Positions 38,474 to 47,597 are shown, counted from the stretch's first letter. The stretch: 64,000 nucleotides of DNA from Tropicimonas sp. IMCC34011 (GCF_003390865.1 NZ_QMEJ01000002.1:496001-560000); one strand, 5' to 3'. Numbers and translations: made by a program. The notes: generated by a model from the letters alone, not told the origin.

Positions 38474-38773
38474 ATGCCTGTCCGATCGATCTCCCTCGCG
38501 CTCGCGCTCCTCGCCGGGGCCGCCTGCGCCCCCTTCCCGGATCTCGATGCGGTCACCAGCGATCAGGCCCGCGCCGCGCCCTACCCTTCCCTCGTCGCCC
38601 TCGATCCCATCCTCGCCGAGGCGCGCGCGGCCCGCGCCGGCACCGATCCCGGCCCGATGACCGCCGCCGAGGCGGAAGCTCTCCGCCGCCGGGCGGAGCG
38701 CCTCGATGGCCCGGTGGTCGACGCAGAGACCAAGCGGCGCATGGCCGAGGCCCTAGACCGGCGGGACGGCTGA
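38474..38773 (+). CDS. small lipoprotein
   Basis: This 99-residue protein begins with a lipoprotein signal peptide, MPVRSISLALALLAGAAC, with Cys18 after the LAGAA lipobox. The rest is a charged helix (EAEALRRRAERLDG, TKRRMAEALDRR) with no recognised domain. The gene precedes hom by 125 nt and is divergent from the hypothetical membrane protein. A periplasmic-side coiled coil is the best description. Confidence 0.75.
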   Translation: MPVRSISLALALLAGAACAPFPDLDAVTSDQARAAPYPSLVALDPILAEARAARAGTDPGPMTAAEAEALRRRAERLDGPVVDAETKRRMAEALDRRDG

Positions 38774-38898
38774 GGCGACGCCGCCCGTCTCACTCGCCCC
38801 GGCCGCCCCGCGTTGCGCCCCCTTCCCGAACCGGCTATCCCCTCCGCGCCTGTAGATTTCGGGGCCAGGCGCCCCTGCACGACGAGAGGATCACTGCC

Positions 38899-40185
38899 AT
38901 GACCGAGCCGCTTCGACTGGGAATCGCCGGGCTCGGGACCGTCGGCGTCGGCGTCGTGCGGATCCTGCGCCGCAATGCCGAGATGATCGCCGCCCGGGCC
39001 GGCCGCCCGGTCCAGATCGTCGCCGTCTCGGCCCGCGAGCGCGCCCGCGACCGGGGCGTCGCTCTCACCGGGTATGACTGGGAAGACGATGCCGTCGCCC
39101 TCGCCCGGCGGGACGATATCGACGTCTATGTCGAGCTGATGGGCGGATCGGACGGACCGGCGAAGGCCTCCGTCGAGGCTGCGCTCGACAGCGGAAAGGA
39201 TGTCGTCACCGCAAACAAGGCGCTCCTCGCGGTTCACGGCCTCGACCTTGCGGGCCGCGCCGAGGCGGCCGGCCGCACCATCCGCTTCGAGGCCGCCGTC
39301 GCCGGCGGCATCCCGGTGATGAAGGCGCTGACCGAAGGCCTCGCGGGCAACGAGATCACCCGCATCATGGGTGTGATGAACGGCACCTGTAACTACATCC
39401 TGACCCGGATGGAGAGCGCCGGCCTGCCCTACGAGGCCGTCTTCGAGGAAGCGAATGCACTGGGCTATCTCGAGGCCGATCCGACGCTCGATGTCGGCGG
39501 GATCGACGCCGCGCACAAGCTCACCCTTCTCGCCGCGGTCGGCTTCGGCGCCCGCGTGCCCTTCGAGGCGGTGCAGATCGAGGGGATCGAGCGGGTCTCC
39601 ATCGAGGATATCGAGGCCGCCGCGCGCATGGGATACCGCGTGAAGCTGCTCGGCGTCGCGCAGATGACCGGACGCGGCCTCGAGGCCCGCATGTCGCCCT
39701 GTCTCGTTCCCGCCAATTCGCCGCTGGGCGAGCTCGACGGCGCAACGAACATGGTCGTCCTCGAGGGCGATGCGGTGGGCCAGATCGTGCTTCAGGGCGC
39801 CGGCGCCGGCGAAGGGCCGACCGCGAGCGCGGTCCTGTCTGACATCATCGACCTCGCGCGCGGCCTTCGCGTGCCGACCTACGGCGCGCCGACGAAAACA
39901 CTGGGAGAGCTGAGGACCGCCGCCGCCGCCTCCCCCGCCCCCTACTATCTCAGGATGCGCCTCGAGGACCGGCCCGGCGCCCTCGCCCGGATCGCGACCG
40001 CCCTCGGTGAATGCGGCGTCTCCATCGACCGGATGCGCCAGACCGGACATGACGACATTTCCGCGCCCGTTCTCATCGTCACGCACAAGGCAAGCGCGGC
40101 GGACCTGCAGGCGGCGCTCGAGGCGTTCAAATCCACCGGCGTGCTGATTGGCGAGCCGGTCGCCCTGCGCATCGAGGACGTCTGA
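38899..40185 (+). CDS. hom: homoserine dehydrogenase
   Basis: This 428-residue enzyme reduces aspartate semialdehyde to homoserine, leading to threonine and methionine. The NAD(P)-binding motif GLGTVGVG is at 11-18, and the catalytic and substrate residues are in GVMNGTCNYILTRM and ALGYLEADPTLDVGGIDAAHKL. The C-terminal ACT domain (about 350-425, PYYLRMRLEDRPGALARIA) suggests feedback control by threonine. The frame is open far 5', but the ATG at 38899 gives the family length. Confidence 0.97.
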   Translation: MTEPLRLGIAGLGTVGVGVVRILRRNAEMIAARAGRPVQIVAVSARERARDRGVALTGYDWEDDAVALARRDDIDVYVELMGGSDGPAKASVEAALDSGKDVVTANKALLAVHGLDLAGRAEAAGRTIRFEAAVAGGIPVMKALTEGLAGNEITRIMGVMNGTCNYILTRMESAGLPYEAVFEEANALGYLEADPTLDVGGIDAAHKLTLLAAVGFGARVPFEAVQIEGIERVSIEDIEAAARMGYRVKLLGVAQMTGRGLEARMSPCLVPANSPLGELDGATNMVVLEGDAVGQIVLQGAGAGEGPTASAVLSDIIDLARGLRVPTYGAPTKTLGELRTAAAASPAPYYLRMRLEDRPGALARIATALGECGVSIDRMRQTGHDDISAPVLIVTHKASAADLQAALEAFKSTGVLIGEPVALRIEDV

Positions 40186-40208
40186 AGGGGGGGCGCCTGC
40201 GCCCCCCT
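40186..40208 (+). terminator. G/C-rich hairpin after hom
   Basis: A run of G at 40187-40193 pairs with a run of C at 40202-40207 around GCCTGC. It sits directly after the hom stop. It lacks a T-run, so termination is likely incomplete or Rho-assisted. Confidence 0.5.
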
Positions 40209-40346
40209 CCTCCTCCCTCAATCTCGCACCCGCCCGAGGCGGACAAGCGGGACTGGCGGGTCTTCGCCCCGATCCTTTGCGCCCCCGTTTCCACGGGCTC
40301 CGCTTGCGGCTAGTCTGCACGAAAATCAGGGGCGGAGAGCAGACCC

Positions 40347-41477
40347 ATGACCTTCACGAGACGTATCTTCCTCGCCGGCGCCGGCGCCGCGACCCTCGCC
40401 GGTTGCGGCGGCCCAGCAGGCCTCATGACGCGTGCGGCGGTGTCCGACGAGTACCGCCCGGTGCCGAACGCAGGCTTCGACCGCTGGCTCGCGGCATATC
40501 GCGGCCGGGCCGCCGCGCGCGGCATTCCCGAGGCTGCCATCGCGGCGGGCCTGCGCAATGCGGGCTACCTTCCGGGCGTGGTCGAGCGGGACCGGGGGCA
40601 GACCGAGTTCAAACGCTCCTTCGAGGATTACATCGCCATCGTCGCCTCCGAGGAAAAGGTCGCGGCGGGCCGTGCGGCGTTCGCGCGCCAGCGCAGCACG
40701 CTTCAGGCCATCGAGGCGCAGTACGGCGTGCCGGCCGAGACCGTCGCCGCGTTCTGGGGTGTCGAGAGCAGCTTCGGCACGCGCCGCGGGGACATTCCCG
40801 TGACGTCCGCCGTCGCGACCCTCGCATTCGACGGTCGCCGCGGAGCGTTCTTCGAGGACCAGCTCGACGCCGCGCTGCGCATTCTCGCCCGGGGCGACAC
40901 GACGCCTGCGAACCTCACCGGAAGCTGGGCCGGCGCGATGGGGCACACGCAGTTCATTCCGACCTCCTACCAGGCCTACGCGGTGGACTTCACCGGCGAC
41001 GGCCGCCGCGACATCTGGTCCGAGAACCCGGCCGACGCGCTGGCCTCCACCGCCGCCTATCTCACCCGCTCCGGCTGGCAGCGGGGCGCCATTGCCGCGG
41101 TGGAAGTGCCCGCAGGTACCGGGGGACGGACGGTGCAGCCCGACGGGCGCGGTCCGGTCTTCCGGCTCGGGCCGAATTTCGACGTCATCAAGCGTTACAA
41201 CAATTCCAACAGCTACGCTCTCGCCGTCGCCTATCTCAGCGGCCGGATCGCCGGACAGGGCCCGCTGTCCGCCTCCTTCGGACCGGACGCGACCGGCCTC
41301 ACTCAATCCCAGCGGCGGGACCTCCAGCAGCGCCTGACCGCCCGCGGCTTCGACACCGGCGGCACGGACGGGGTGATCGGGCCGAAGAGCGAGGAAGCGA
41401 TCCGCGCCTACCAGCAAAGCCGTGGTCTCGAGGCCACCGGGCGCCCGTCGCCGGCGCTCCTGTCCTCGCTGAGATAA
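40347..41477 (+). CDS. lytic murein transglycosylase (MltB type) lipoprotein
   Basis: This 376-residue enzyme cleaves the glycan strands of peptidoglycan. Residues 1-20 combine a twin-arginine-like TRRIFLAGAG with a lipobox ending at Cys20 (TLAGC). The SLT/MltB domain has the catalytic Glu140 in FWGVESSFG and the family phrase GAMGHTQFIPTSYQAYA. A C-terminal peptidoglycan-binding domain (about 310-376) contains DGVIGPKSEEAIRAYQQSRGL. It lies between hom and glpX with no obvious functional link. Confidence 0.93.
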   Translation: MTFTRRIFLAGAGAATLAGCGGPAGLMTRAAVSDEYRPVPNAGFDRWLAAYRGRAAARGIPEAAIAAGLRNAGYLPGVVERDRGQTEFKRSFEDYIAIVASEEKVAAGRAAFARQRSTLQAIEAQYGVPAETVAAFWGVESSFGTRRGDIPVTSAVATLAFDGRRGAFFEDQLDAALRILARGDTTPANLTGSWAGAMGHTQFIPTSYQAYAVDFTGDGRRDIWSENPADALASTAAYLTRSGWQRGAIAAVEVPAGTGGRTVQPDGRGPVFRLGPNFDVIKRYNNSNSYALAVAYLSGRIAGQGPLSASFGPDATGLTQSQRRDLQQRLTARGFDTGGTDGVIGPKSEEAIRAYQQSRGLEATGRPSPALLSSLR

Positions 41478-41581
41478 GTTTTCTCGCCATGGCAGCGCTC
41501 ACATCCGGAGCCGGCCCTTCCCCCCTCGGGCGCCGGGCGGTAGGTCTTTGCGGAACTGTGAACTTCCCCGAGGACAGGTGA

Positions 41582-42559
41582 ATGACCGATCAGCCCGAAT
41601 TCCACGACCGAATGCTCTCCCTCGGCCTCGCCCGGGTGTCGGAGGCGGCGGCGATCGCATCGGCCCGCCTGATCGGCCGCGGGGACGAGAAGGCAGCGGA
41701 CCAGGCCGCCGTCAACGCCATGCGCGAGCAGCTCAACAAGCTCGACATCGCCGGCGTCGTGGTGATCGGTGAAGGGGAGCGGGACGAGGCGCCGATGCTC
41801 TTCATCGGCGAGGAAGTCGGTACCGGAAACGGACCGGCGGTGGATATCGCGCTCGACCCCCTCGAAGGCACCACGCTCACCGCCAAGGACATGCCGAACG
41901 CGCTGACCGTGATCGCCATGGGCCCCCGCGGCACGCTGCTCCACGCGCCGGACGTCTACATGGATAAGCTCGCCGTCGGGCCGGGTTACCCGCAGGACGT
42001 TGTCAGCCTCGAGATGTCTCCCGCCGAGCGGATCCATGCGCTGGCGACCGCGAAGGGCGGCACGGCACACGACATCACGGTCTGCGTGCTCGACCGTCCC
42101 CGGCATCAGGAGATGATCGACGAGATCCGCTCCACCGGTGCGGCGATCCGCCTGATCACCGACGGCGACGTCGCCGGGATCATCCACTGCGCCGAGGCCA
42201 CGCGGACCGGCATCGACATGTACATGGGCGCCGGCGGCGCACCCGAGGGCGTCCTCGCCGCCTCCGCCCTGAAATGCATGGGCGGACAGATGTGGGGCCG
42301 CCTGACCTTCCGCAACGACGACGAACGCGGCCGCGCCGCGAAGGCCGGCGTCACCGATCTCGACCGGATCTATGCCCGCGACGACATGGTGACCTCGGAC
42401 GTGATCTTCGCCGCGACGGGCGTGACGGACGGCTCGATCCTGTCCGGCATCCGGCGCGAGGTCGGGTATCTCACCACCGAGACGATCCTCATGCGCTCCA
42501 AGACCGGCTCCGTCCGGCGCATGAGCTACCGCAACCCCACGAAGCCGGTGCAGGACTAG
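41582..42559 (+). CDS. glpX: class II fructose-1,6-bisphosphatase
   Basis: This 325-residue enzyme removes the 1-phosphate of fructose bisphosphate in gluconeogenesis and the Calvin cycle. Family motifs [28 protein letters not shown] and [18 protein letters not shown] are visible. Length matches GlpX. The start ATG at 41582 has GAGGACAG upstream. It follows mltB by 104 nt and precedes hisB. In related genomes glpX is often beside hom and recJ; recJ is not seen here. Confidence 0.97.
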   Translation: MTDQPEFHDRMLSLGLARVSEAAAIASARLIGRGDEKAADQAAVNAMREQLNKLDIAGVVVIGEGERDEAPMLFIGEEVGTGNGPAVDIALDPLEGTTLTAKDMPNALTVIAMGPRGTLLHAPDVYMDKLAVGPGYPQDVVSLEMSPAERIHALATAKGGTAHDITVCVLDRPRHQEMIDEIRSTGAAIRLITDGDVAGIIHCAEATRTGIDMYMGAGGAPEGVLAASALKCMGGQMWGRLTFRNDDERGRAAKAGVTDLDRIYARDDMVTSDVIFAATGVTDGSILSGIRREVGYLTTETILMRSKTGSVRRMSYRNPTKPVQD

Positions 42560-42648
42560 GATCTCTCGCGGCGCCACCGCTCGGGCGGCGCTGCGCGGGA
42601 AAGAGGAACCGGGCGCTGGCGTTTTCGCAACGGCGCGCCTCCGGGACG

Positions 42649-42676
42649 GCCGCCGCGGCTTTCCAGTCGCGGCGGC
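42649..42676 (+). other. 9-bp perfect hairpin upstream of hisB
   Basis: GCCGCCGCG (42649-42657) and CGCGGCGGC (42668-42676) form a stem with a 10-nt loop about 44 nt before the hisB start, ahead of a CCCTATAGGG stretch. The 160-nt glpX-hisB gap holds no his leader peptide that I can see. It may end glpX transcription or structure the his leader. Confidence 0.4.
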
Positions 42677-42719
42677 GCGCCCTATAGGGTGGCCGGGCCA
42701 GTTTTCCGGGAGACCTGTC

Positions 42720-43307
42720 ATGCGGCGCGCCGAGATCAGCCGAGAAACCAGCGAGACGAAGATCACGGTCGCCATCGACCTCGACGGCACCGGACTCTAC
42801 GACAATCGCACCGGGATCGGCTTCTTCGATCACATGCTCGACCAGCTGTCCCGGCATTCGCTGATCGACATGGAGATCCGCGCCGAAGGCGATCTGCATA
42901 TCGACGATCACCACACGGTCGAGGATACCGGCATCGCGCTCGGCCAGGCGCTCGTCCAGGCGCTCGGCGACAAGGCCGGAATCCGGCGCTACGGCGCGTG
43001 CCTCCTGCCGATGGACGATGCGCTCGTGCGCGCCGCGCTCGATCTGTCTGCACGTCCCTACCTCGTGTGGGACGTCGAATTGCCGTCAGCATCCATCGGA
43101 AGCTTCGACAGCGAGCTCGTGCGGGAGTTCTTCCAGGCGCTCTCCACCCATGGCGGGATCACGCTGCATGTGAGCCGGCTCGCCGGGATCAATTCGCACC
43201 ATATCGCCGAGGCTGCCTTCAAGGCGGTGGCGCGGGCGCTCCGGGAAGCCGTCGAGCCGGACCCGCGGAAGCCGGACGCAGTGCCCTCGACCAAGGGCGC
43301 GCTCTGA
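42720..43307 (+). CDS. hisB: imidazoleglycerol-phosphate dehydratase
   Basis: This 195-residue enzyme catalyses the sixth step of histidine synthesis. Metal-binding histidines appear in [27 protein letters not shown] (58-71) and [10 protein letters not shown]. It is the monofunctional form without a phosphatase domain. It starts at an ATG at 42720 and its TGA overlaps the hisH start (TGATG). Confidence 0.97.
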   Translation: MRRAEISRETSETKITVAIDLDGTGLYDNRTGIGFFDHMLDQLSRHSLIDMEIRAEGDLHIDDHHTVEDTGIALGQALVQALGDKAGIRRYGACLLPMDDALVRAALDLSARPYLVWDVELPSASIGSFDSELVREFFQALSTHGGITLHVSRLAGINSHHIAEAAFKAVARALREAVEPDPRKPDAVPSTKGAL

Positions 43308-43942
43308 TGGCGCGGACGGTTCTGATCGATGCGGGCTTCGGCAACCTGCACTCCGCCGAGAAGGCCTTCCAGCGCATGGCGCGGGAGACGGATGGCGGGG
43401 AGATCGTCGTGAGCGGGACCGCCGAGGACATCGCGGCCGCGGACCGGCTCGTCCTGCCGGGCGACGGCGCCTTTCCGGCCTGCATGCGCGCCCTGCGCGG
43501 TCCTCTTGAGGAGGCCCTTCGGGAGGCCGTGGAGCAGCGCGCGATCCCGTTCCTCGGCATCTGCATCGGGATGCAGCTCATGGCGCGCGAAGGGCATGAA
43601 TACGAGACGGTGCCGGGCCTCGGCTGGATCGACGGTCACGTGGTGAAGATAGAGCCGTCCGAGCCCGCGCTCACCGTGCCGCACATGGGCTGGAACGACC
43701 TCGTCATCGAGCGGCCGCACCCGCTGCTCGACGGGATCGCGACCGGCGACCACGCCTACTTCGTGCATTCCTACCACATGGCGATGGACCGTGACGGCGA
43801 GCGGCTGGCTCATGTCGATCACGGCGGGGACATCACCGCCATCGTTGCAAAGGACAATGCCGCCGGGATGCAGTTCCACCCCGAGAAGTCCCAGGAGGCG
43901 GGCCTGCGTCTCATCGCCAACTTCCTCGGCTGGGCGCCCTGA
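43307..43942 (+). CDS. hisH: imidazole glycerol phosphate synthase glutaminase subunit HisH
   Basis: This 211-residue class I glutamine amidotransferase supplies ammonia to HisF. The nucleophile is Cys86 in FLGICIGMQLM and the His/Glu pair is in MQFHPEKSQEAG near the C-terminus. The oxyanion-side PGDGAF region is present. The start ATG at 43307 overlaps the hisB stop. Its partner HisF is encoded 1.9 kb downstream. Confidence 0.96.
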   Translation: MARTVLIDAGFGNLHSAEKAFQRMARETDGGEIVVSGTAEDIAAADRLVLPGDGAFPACMRALRGPLEEALREAVEQRAIPFLGICIGMQLMAREGHEYETVPGLGWIDGHVVKIEPSEPALTVPHMGWNDLVIERPHPLLDGIATGDHAYFVHSYHMAMDRDGERLAHVDHGGDITAIVAKDNAAGMQFHPEKSQEAGLRLIANFLGWAP

Positions 43943-43961
43943 CGCGGGCGCCCAGTTCAGG

Positions 43962-44351
43962 TCACTGGACGCGCACCCAGTTCTGGCCGCGACAGATCGG
44001 CCCGACGCAGCCCGAGACCTTCAGCGAATTGCCGGAGAGCTCCATCTTCGAGCGATAGACCTTGTCGCGGTCGGGCGCCCAGATCTTGCCGCCCGAATAG
44101 GAGCCGCCGCCATCGGCGGTCATGTCCCAGATCATCCGCGCGCCAATGTTCTTCGACTGGATCTCGGTTCCTCCGGCGTCGAAGCCGCGGGCGATCACGC
44201 CGCAGATATTGGCACCGCAGGGCCGGATGACCACGTGGGCATAGGCGCCATCGTCGCCGGGTTCGGTCTTCCACGTGCCTTCCACCGGGTCGGCGAAGGC
44301 AGCGACGGCAGACAGCGCGAGGGCCGCGGCCGCGAAAGCTAGTCTCTTCAT
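43962..44351 (-). CDS. DUF2147 exported protein
   Basis: This 129-residue protein has a signal peptide (1-20, ending AAFA) and the DUF2147 pattern: EGTWKTEPGDDGAYAHVVIRPCG, GKIWAPDRDKVYRSKMELSG and SGCVGPICRGQNWVRV. Four cysteines lie at conserved positions. The function is unknown; family members are periplasmic. The start ATG at 44351 has GGAGGAG upstream. It is encoded opposite the his genes, between hisH and hisA. Confidence 0.9.
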   Translation of the reverse strand: MKRLAFAAAALALSAVAAFADPVEGTWKTEPGDDGAYAHVVIRPCGANICGVIARGFDAGGTEIQSKNIGARMIWDMTADGGGSYSGGKIWAPDRDKVYRSKMELSGNSLKVSGCVGPICRGQNWVRVQ

Positions 44352-44522
44352 CGGGTTCTCCTCCCTAGATCTCCCTGCCGGCAAGTGTTCTCCATGTCCG
44401 GCCCCCACGGCAATCCTGACGTACCGTCGCTTGATGCCGCGCATGCGCCGGAGGTGCGCTTGGCAGCGGGGCGGAGCCGTGGCATCACGCGCGCGATCCC
44501 GCGATGAGAAGGAAACGCCCGC

Positions 44523-45242
44523 ATGATCCTCTACCCCGCCATCGACCTGAAGGACGGCCAGTGCGTGCGGCTGCTCAGGGGCGAGATGTCCGAAGCGACG
44601 GTGTTCGGCGAGGATCCCGCGGCGCAGGCGAAGACCTTTGCCGAAGCCGGCTGCGAATGGCTGCATATCGTCGATCTGAACGGTGCCTTCGAGGGCAAGC
44701 CGGTGAACGGCGCGGCGGTCGAGGGGATCCTCGGCGCGGTGGAGATCCCGGTGCAGCTCGGCGGCGGCATCCGTGACCTCCGGACCATCGAGTTCTGGCT
44801 CTCCCGCGGGGTCGGCCGGGTGATCCTCGGGACGGTCGCGGTCGAGGAGCCGGATCTCGTGCGCGAGGCGGCGAAGGTGTTTCCGGGGCAGATCGCCGTG
44901 GGTCTCGATGCGCGAGGCGGAAAGGTCGCGACGCGGGGATGGGCGACCGAGACGGACATGGAGGTGACCGACCTCGCCCGGGCGTTCGAGGATGCCGGGA
45001 TCGCAGCGATCATCTACACCGATATCGACCGGGACGGCGCGATGGGCGGGCCGAACGTGCCGGCGACCGCCGCTCTTGCCGGTGCCGTCGACGTACCGGT
45101 CATCGCCTCCGGCGGCGTCTCCTCCCTGGACGATCTCATGGCTCTCCGCGATGCCGGGGGGATCGCTGGCGCGATTTCGGGCCGGGCGCTTTATGACGGC
45201 AAGCTGGATCTTTCGGAGGCCCTCGCGGCGCTCCGCGGCTAG
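44523..45242 (+). CDS. hisA: ProFAR isomerase HisA
   Basis: This 239-residue TIM-barrel enzyme catalyses an Amadori rearrangement in histidine synthesis. It begins [20 protein letters not shown], with Asp8, and has the phosphate-binding QLGGGIRDL and [10 protein letters not shown] loops and [11 protein letters not shown] with the second catalytic aspartate. Length is normal. It is separated from hisH by the opposing DUF2147 gene and so probably has its own promoter in the 171-nt gap. Confidence 0.97.
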   Translation: MILYPAIDLKDGQCVRLLRGEMSEATVFGEDPAAQAKTFAEAGCEWLHIVDLNGAFEGKPVNGAAVEGILGAVEIPVQLGGGIRDLRTIEFWLSRGVGRVILGTVAVEEPDLVREAAKVFPGQIAVGLDARGGKVATRGWATETDMEVTDLARAFEDAGIAAIIYTDIDRDGAMGGPNVPATAALAGAVDVPVIASGGVSSLDDLMALRDAGGIAGAISGRALYDGKLDLSEALAALRG

Positions 45243-45264
45243 CGCGGAACGCGGAGCCGGCGGC

Positions 45265-45705
45265 TCAGCCCGCCGCCGCGCCCGTGAGAGTGTCCAGAGC
45301 GTCCTCGATGCTCTCGATATAGGCCGCGTCATCGTCGATGGTCAGATCGCCGAACATCTCCTCCGGCTCTTGCCAGAGAATCACGGTCTGACCGGCATCG
45401 TCGTAGACGAGAACGCGGAGAGGCAGGACAAGGCCGGCGCGGATGTCGTCCTGCATGGCTTGCGTGCCGAGTTCGGGGTTGCCGAAGATCAGCACCTCCG
45501 CGTCCGGCAGCTCCATGCCAACGCCCGCCGCGCCTTCGGCATGGTTCACGCGCGCGAACACGGTGGCACCGGCGCCTTCGACGGCGGAGACGAGCCGGTC
45601 CATCGTTTCGCCCACGCCGTCATCCGAGGTGCGGCTCTCCCAACCCGCGAGCGCGGGGGACGCGGCAAGCGCCAGCGCGGCGGCGGCGAGTGTCTTGCGG
45701 ATCAT
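45265..45705 (-). CDS. DUF302 exported protein
   Basis: This 146-residue protein has a signal peptide (1-20, ending PALA) and a DUF302 domain: [44 protein letters not shown] and [27 protein letters not shown]302 folds bind small ligands or metals in some cases; no function is known here. The start is the ATG at 45705 with GGAGACC upstream. It is convergent with hisA and divergent from hisF. Confidence 0.88.
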   Translation of the reverse strand: MIRKTLAAAALALAASPALAGWESRTSDDGVGETMDRLVSAVEGAGATVFARVNHAEGAAGVGMELPDAEVLIFGNPELGTQAMQDDIRAGLVLPLRVLVYDDAGQTVILWQEPEEMFGDLTIDDDAAYIESIEDALDTLTGAAAG

Positions 45706-45800
45706 GCTTCGGTCTCCTCTCCCATACCGGGGGCGAACCGATGCCCTCCCCGCACGGTTCCGGCTGGTCAAATCACGGGGGCGTCTGTAAGCCTCCGCCC

Positions 45801-46562
45801 ATGCTGAAGACCCGGATCATTCCCTGCCTCGACGTCGCCGACGGGCGCGTGGTCAAGGGCGTTAACTTCGTGGACCTTGTGGATGCCGGGGACCCGGTGG
45901 AAGCCGCCCGCGCCTACGATGCCGCCGGTGCCGACGAGCTGTGTTTCCTCGACATTCGCGCCACTCACGAGAATCGCGGCACGTTGTTCGACCTGGCGAC
46001 CCGCACGGCCGAGCATTGCTTCATGCCGCTGACCATCGGCGGCGGCGTCCGCAGCCCCGAAGACGTGCGCGCGCTGCTCCTTGCAGGGGCGGACAAGGTC
46101 TCGTTCAACTCTGCCGCCGTGGCCGATCCGGACGTCGTGGCCCGCTCCGCCGACCGCTTCGGCAGCCAGTGCATCGTCGTTGCGATCGATGCCAAGCGCG
46201 TCGAGGACGGTCGCTGGGAGATCTTCACCCATGGCGGGCGGAAGGCGACCGGGATCGATGCGCTGGACTTTGCGACCAGAATGGCCGCGAAGGGCGCCGG
46301 CGAGATCCTCCTCACGTCCATGGACCGCGATGGCACCCGCGCCGGCTTCGACCTCGAACTGACCCGCGCCGTGGTGGATGCGGTGCCGGTTCCCGTCATC
46401 GCGTCGGGCGGCGTCGGCACGCTCGACCACCTGTCCGACGGCGTTCTGAAGGGCGGCGCGAGCGCGGTTCTCGCCGCCTCGATCTTCCATTTCGGCACCC
46501 ACACGATCGGCGAGGCGAAGGCGCACATGGCGGCCGCCGGCATTCCCGTCCGCCCCACCTGA
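45801..46562 (+). CDS. hisF: imidazole glycerol phosphate synthase cyclase subunit HisF
   Basis: This 253-residue TIM barrel forms imidazole glycerol phosphate with ammonia from HisH. Catalytic Asp11 is in [16 protein letters not shown], the second in [12 protein letters not shown], and phosphate loops are [10 protein letters not shown] and [11 protein letters not shown]. The [17 protein letters not shown] helix contacts HisH. The start ATG at 45801 lies 12 nt before hisE ends up downstream (hisF-hisE are separated by 11 nt). Confidence 0.97.
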   Translation: MLKTRIIPCLDVADGRVVKGVNFVDLVDAGDPVEAARAYDAAGADELCFLDIRATHENRGTLFDLATRTAEHCFMPLTIGGGVRSPEDVRALLLAGADKVSFNSAAVADPDVVARSADRFGSQCIVVAIDAKRVEDGRWEIFTHGGRKATGIDALDFATRMAAKGAGEILLTSMDRDGTRAGFDLELTRAVVDAVPVPVIASGGVGTLDHLSDGVLKGGASAVLAASIFHFGTHTIGEAKAHMAAAGIPVRPT

Positions 46563-46573
46563 GGAGCGCCCCC

Positions 46574-46903
46574 ATGTCCGACGGCAGCACCATAGCCCGC
46601 CTCTCCGACCGAATTGCCGAGCGCGCCGGGGCCGATCCCGAAAGCTCCTGGACGGCGAAGCTCCTCGCCCGCGGCCCAGAGAAATGCGCCGAGAAATTCG
46701 GCGAGGAATCGGTGGAAGCGATCATCGAGGCGGTGCGCGGCGATCGTGAGAAGCTCGCCAGCGAAGCCGCCGACGCGATCTACCACCTCCTCGTCATGTG
46801 CCGCGCCAGGGACGTATCCCTTGCGGACATCGAAGCCGTCCTCGAGGCGCGCGAAGGCCGGTCCGGGATCGACGAGAAGGCCGCACGCAAGTCAGGCGGC
46901 TAA
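46574..46903 (+). CDS. hisE: phosphoribosyl-ATP pyrophosphatase HisE
   Basis: This 109-residue MazG-like enzyme hydrolyses phosphoribosyl-ATP to phosphoribosyl-AMP, the second step of histidine synthesis. The metal-binding helices are SSWTAKLLARGPEKCAEKFGEESVEAIIEA and LASEAADAIYHLLVMC. It is the separate HisE form, not a HisIE fusion; hisI is outside the window. It lies 11 nt after hisF and is tail to tail with the CoA-binding gene. Confidence 0.96.
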   Translation: MSDGSTIARLSDRIAERAGADPESSWTAKLLARGPEKCAEKFGEESVEAIIEAVRGDREKLASEAADAIYHLLVMCRARDVSLADIEAVLEAREGRSGIDEKAARKSGG

Positions 46904-46906
46904 CGC

Positions 46907-47365
46907 TCAGCCCTCGATCTCGTCCACCCGAATGGTGCCGAAGAGGCGCGGGTAATCGATCGCGGGGCAGCGGTCCTCCACGACATCGATGCCGCGGGAC
47001 CGGGCAAGCTCGGCCGCCTCGGCATTCATCACGCCGAGCTGCATCCAGATCGTCTTGAGCTTCGGCAGGACGTTTAACGCCTCCTCGACCACCGGCAGGA
47101 CCGCATCCGAGCGGCGGAAGATGTCGAGAAAGTCGATCTCGGCGCGCGCCGCGGCCTCTTCCATGGAGGACGCCACCGGCTCGCCGTAGAGCTCCGTCCC
47201 GGCCTGCCCCGGATTGACCCCGATCACGCGATAGCCGCGCTCTGCGAGGAAATGGCCCACGCGGTAGCTTGCCCGGTCGGGCTTCGGCGAGGCGCCCACG
47301 AGACAGATCGTGCGGGCGCGGGCGAGGATGCGACGGATGTCGTCGTCGGTCTGGTTGATGCTCAT
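46907..47365 (-). CDS. YccU-type CoA-binding protein
   Basis: This 152-residue protein has a Rossmann CoA-binding domain: DDDIRRILARARTICLVGASPKPDRASY, then RVIGVNPGQAGTELYGEPV, SMEEA and VVEDRCPAIDYPRLFG. Its biochemical role is unknown. I took the ATG at 47365, which matches the family's start; an ATG at 47377 is possible, and both have weak ribosome-binding sites. An intrinsic terminator lies only about 29 nt upstream, so expression may depend on read-through or on a promoter overlapping the hairpin. Confidence 0.88.
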   Translation of the reverse strand: MSINQTDDDIRRILARARTICLVGASPKPDRASYRVGHFLAERGYRVIGVNPGQAGTELYGEPVASSMEEAAARAEIDFLDIFRRSDAVLPVVEEALNVLPKLKTIWMQLGVMNAEAAELARSRGIDVVEDRCPAIDYPRLFGTIRVDEIEG

Positions 47366-47391
47366 GTGCGAAGACATAGCCCCTATGCTGG

Positions 47392-47563
47392 ACAAAAAAA
47401 CGCCCGGTCCTCTAGGGGGCCGGGCGCCAGTCACGGAACGAGGGACAGTGAAGCGAAACACGACTGTTCCGGTGTCGTATTTCCTGACCCACCAACTAAG
47501 CATGCTCCCATTTCGTTCCAGACTGAGGCGATTTTGCCTCGGTCACTTAAGCGTGACGGCCCT
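47392..47563 (-). ncRNA. candidate structured small RNA
   Basis: On the minus strand four successive helices are visible in about 170 nt. They are GTCAC/GTGAC (47542-47557), GAGGC/GCCTC (47525-47540), a long-range 12-bp stem pairing 47513-47525 with 47428-47441 in two blocks (GGAACGA with TCGTTCC, CAGTC with GACTG), and a terminator. Inside the long stem is a further 5-bp hairpin (47460-47478). A promoter-like TTGTCC - 16 nt - TACGCT lies just upstream. No tRNA, SRP or tmRNA signature is present. The identity is unknown; 6S RNA should be tested first, as it also has a long closing stem. Confidence 0.55.
47394..47426 (-). terminator. strong intrinsic terminator
   Basis: CGCCCGG (47401-47407) pairs with CCGGGCG (47420-47426), with an inner CCT/AGG stem, and seven T follow on the minus strand (A-run at 47394-47400 of the plus strand). 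It ends the candidate small RNA, or transcripts from the methyltransferase gene. Confidence 0.9.
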
Positions 47564-47569
47564 CAGGAG

Positions 47570-47597
47570 AGCGTAGAGGACTGAGTTCGCGGGACAA
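47570..47597 (-). promoter_or_regulatory. candidate promoter of the small RNA
   Basis: On the minus strand TTGTCC (47597-47592) is followed after 16 nt by TACGCT (47575-47570), placing a start near 47563. The -35 element lies inside the dyad at 47593-47608. The -10 box is a weak match. Confidence 0.35.
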
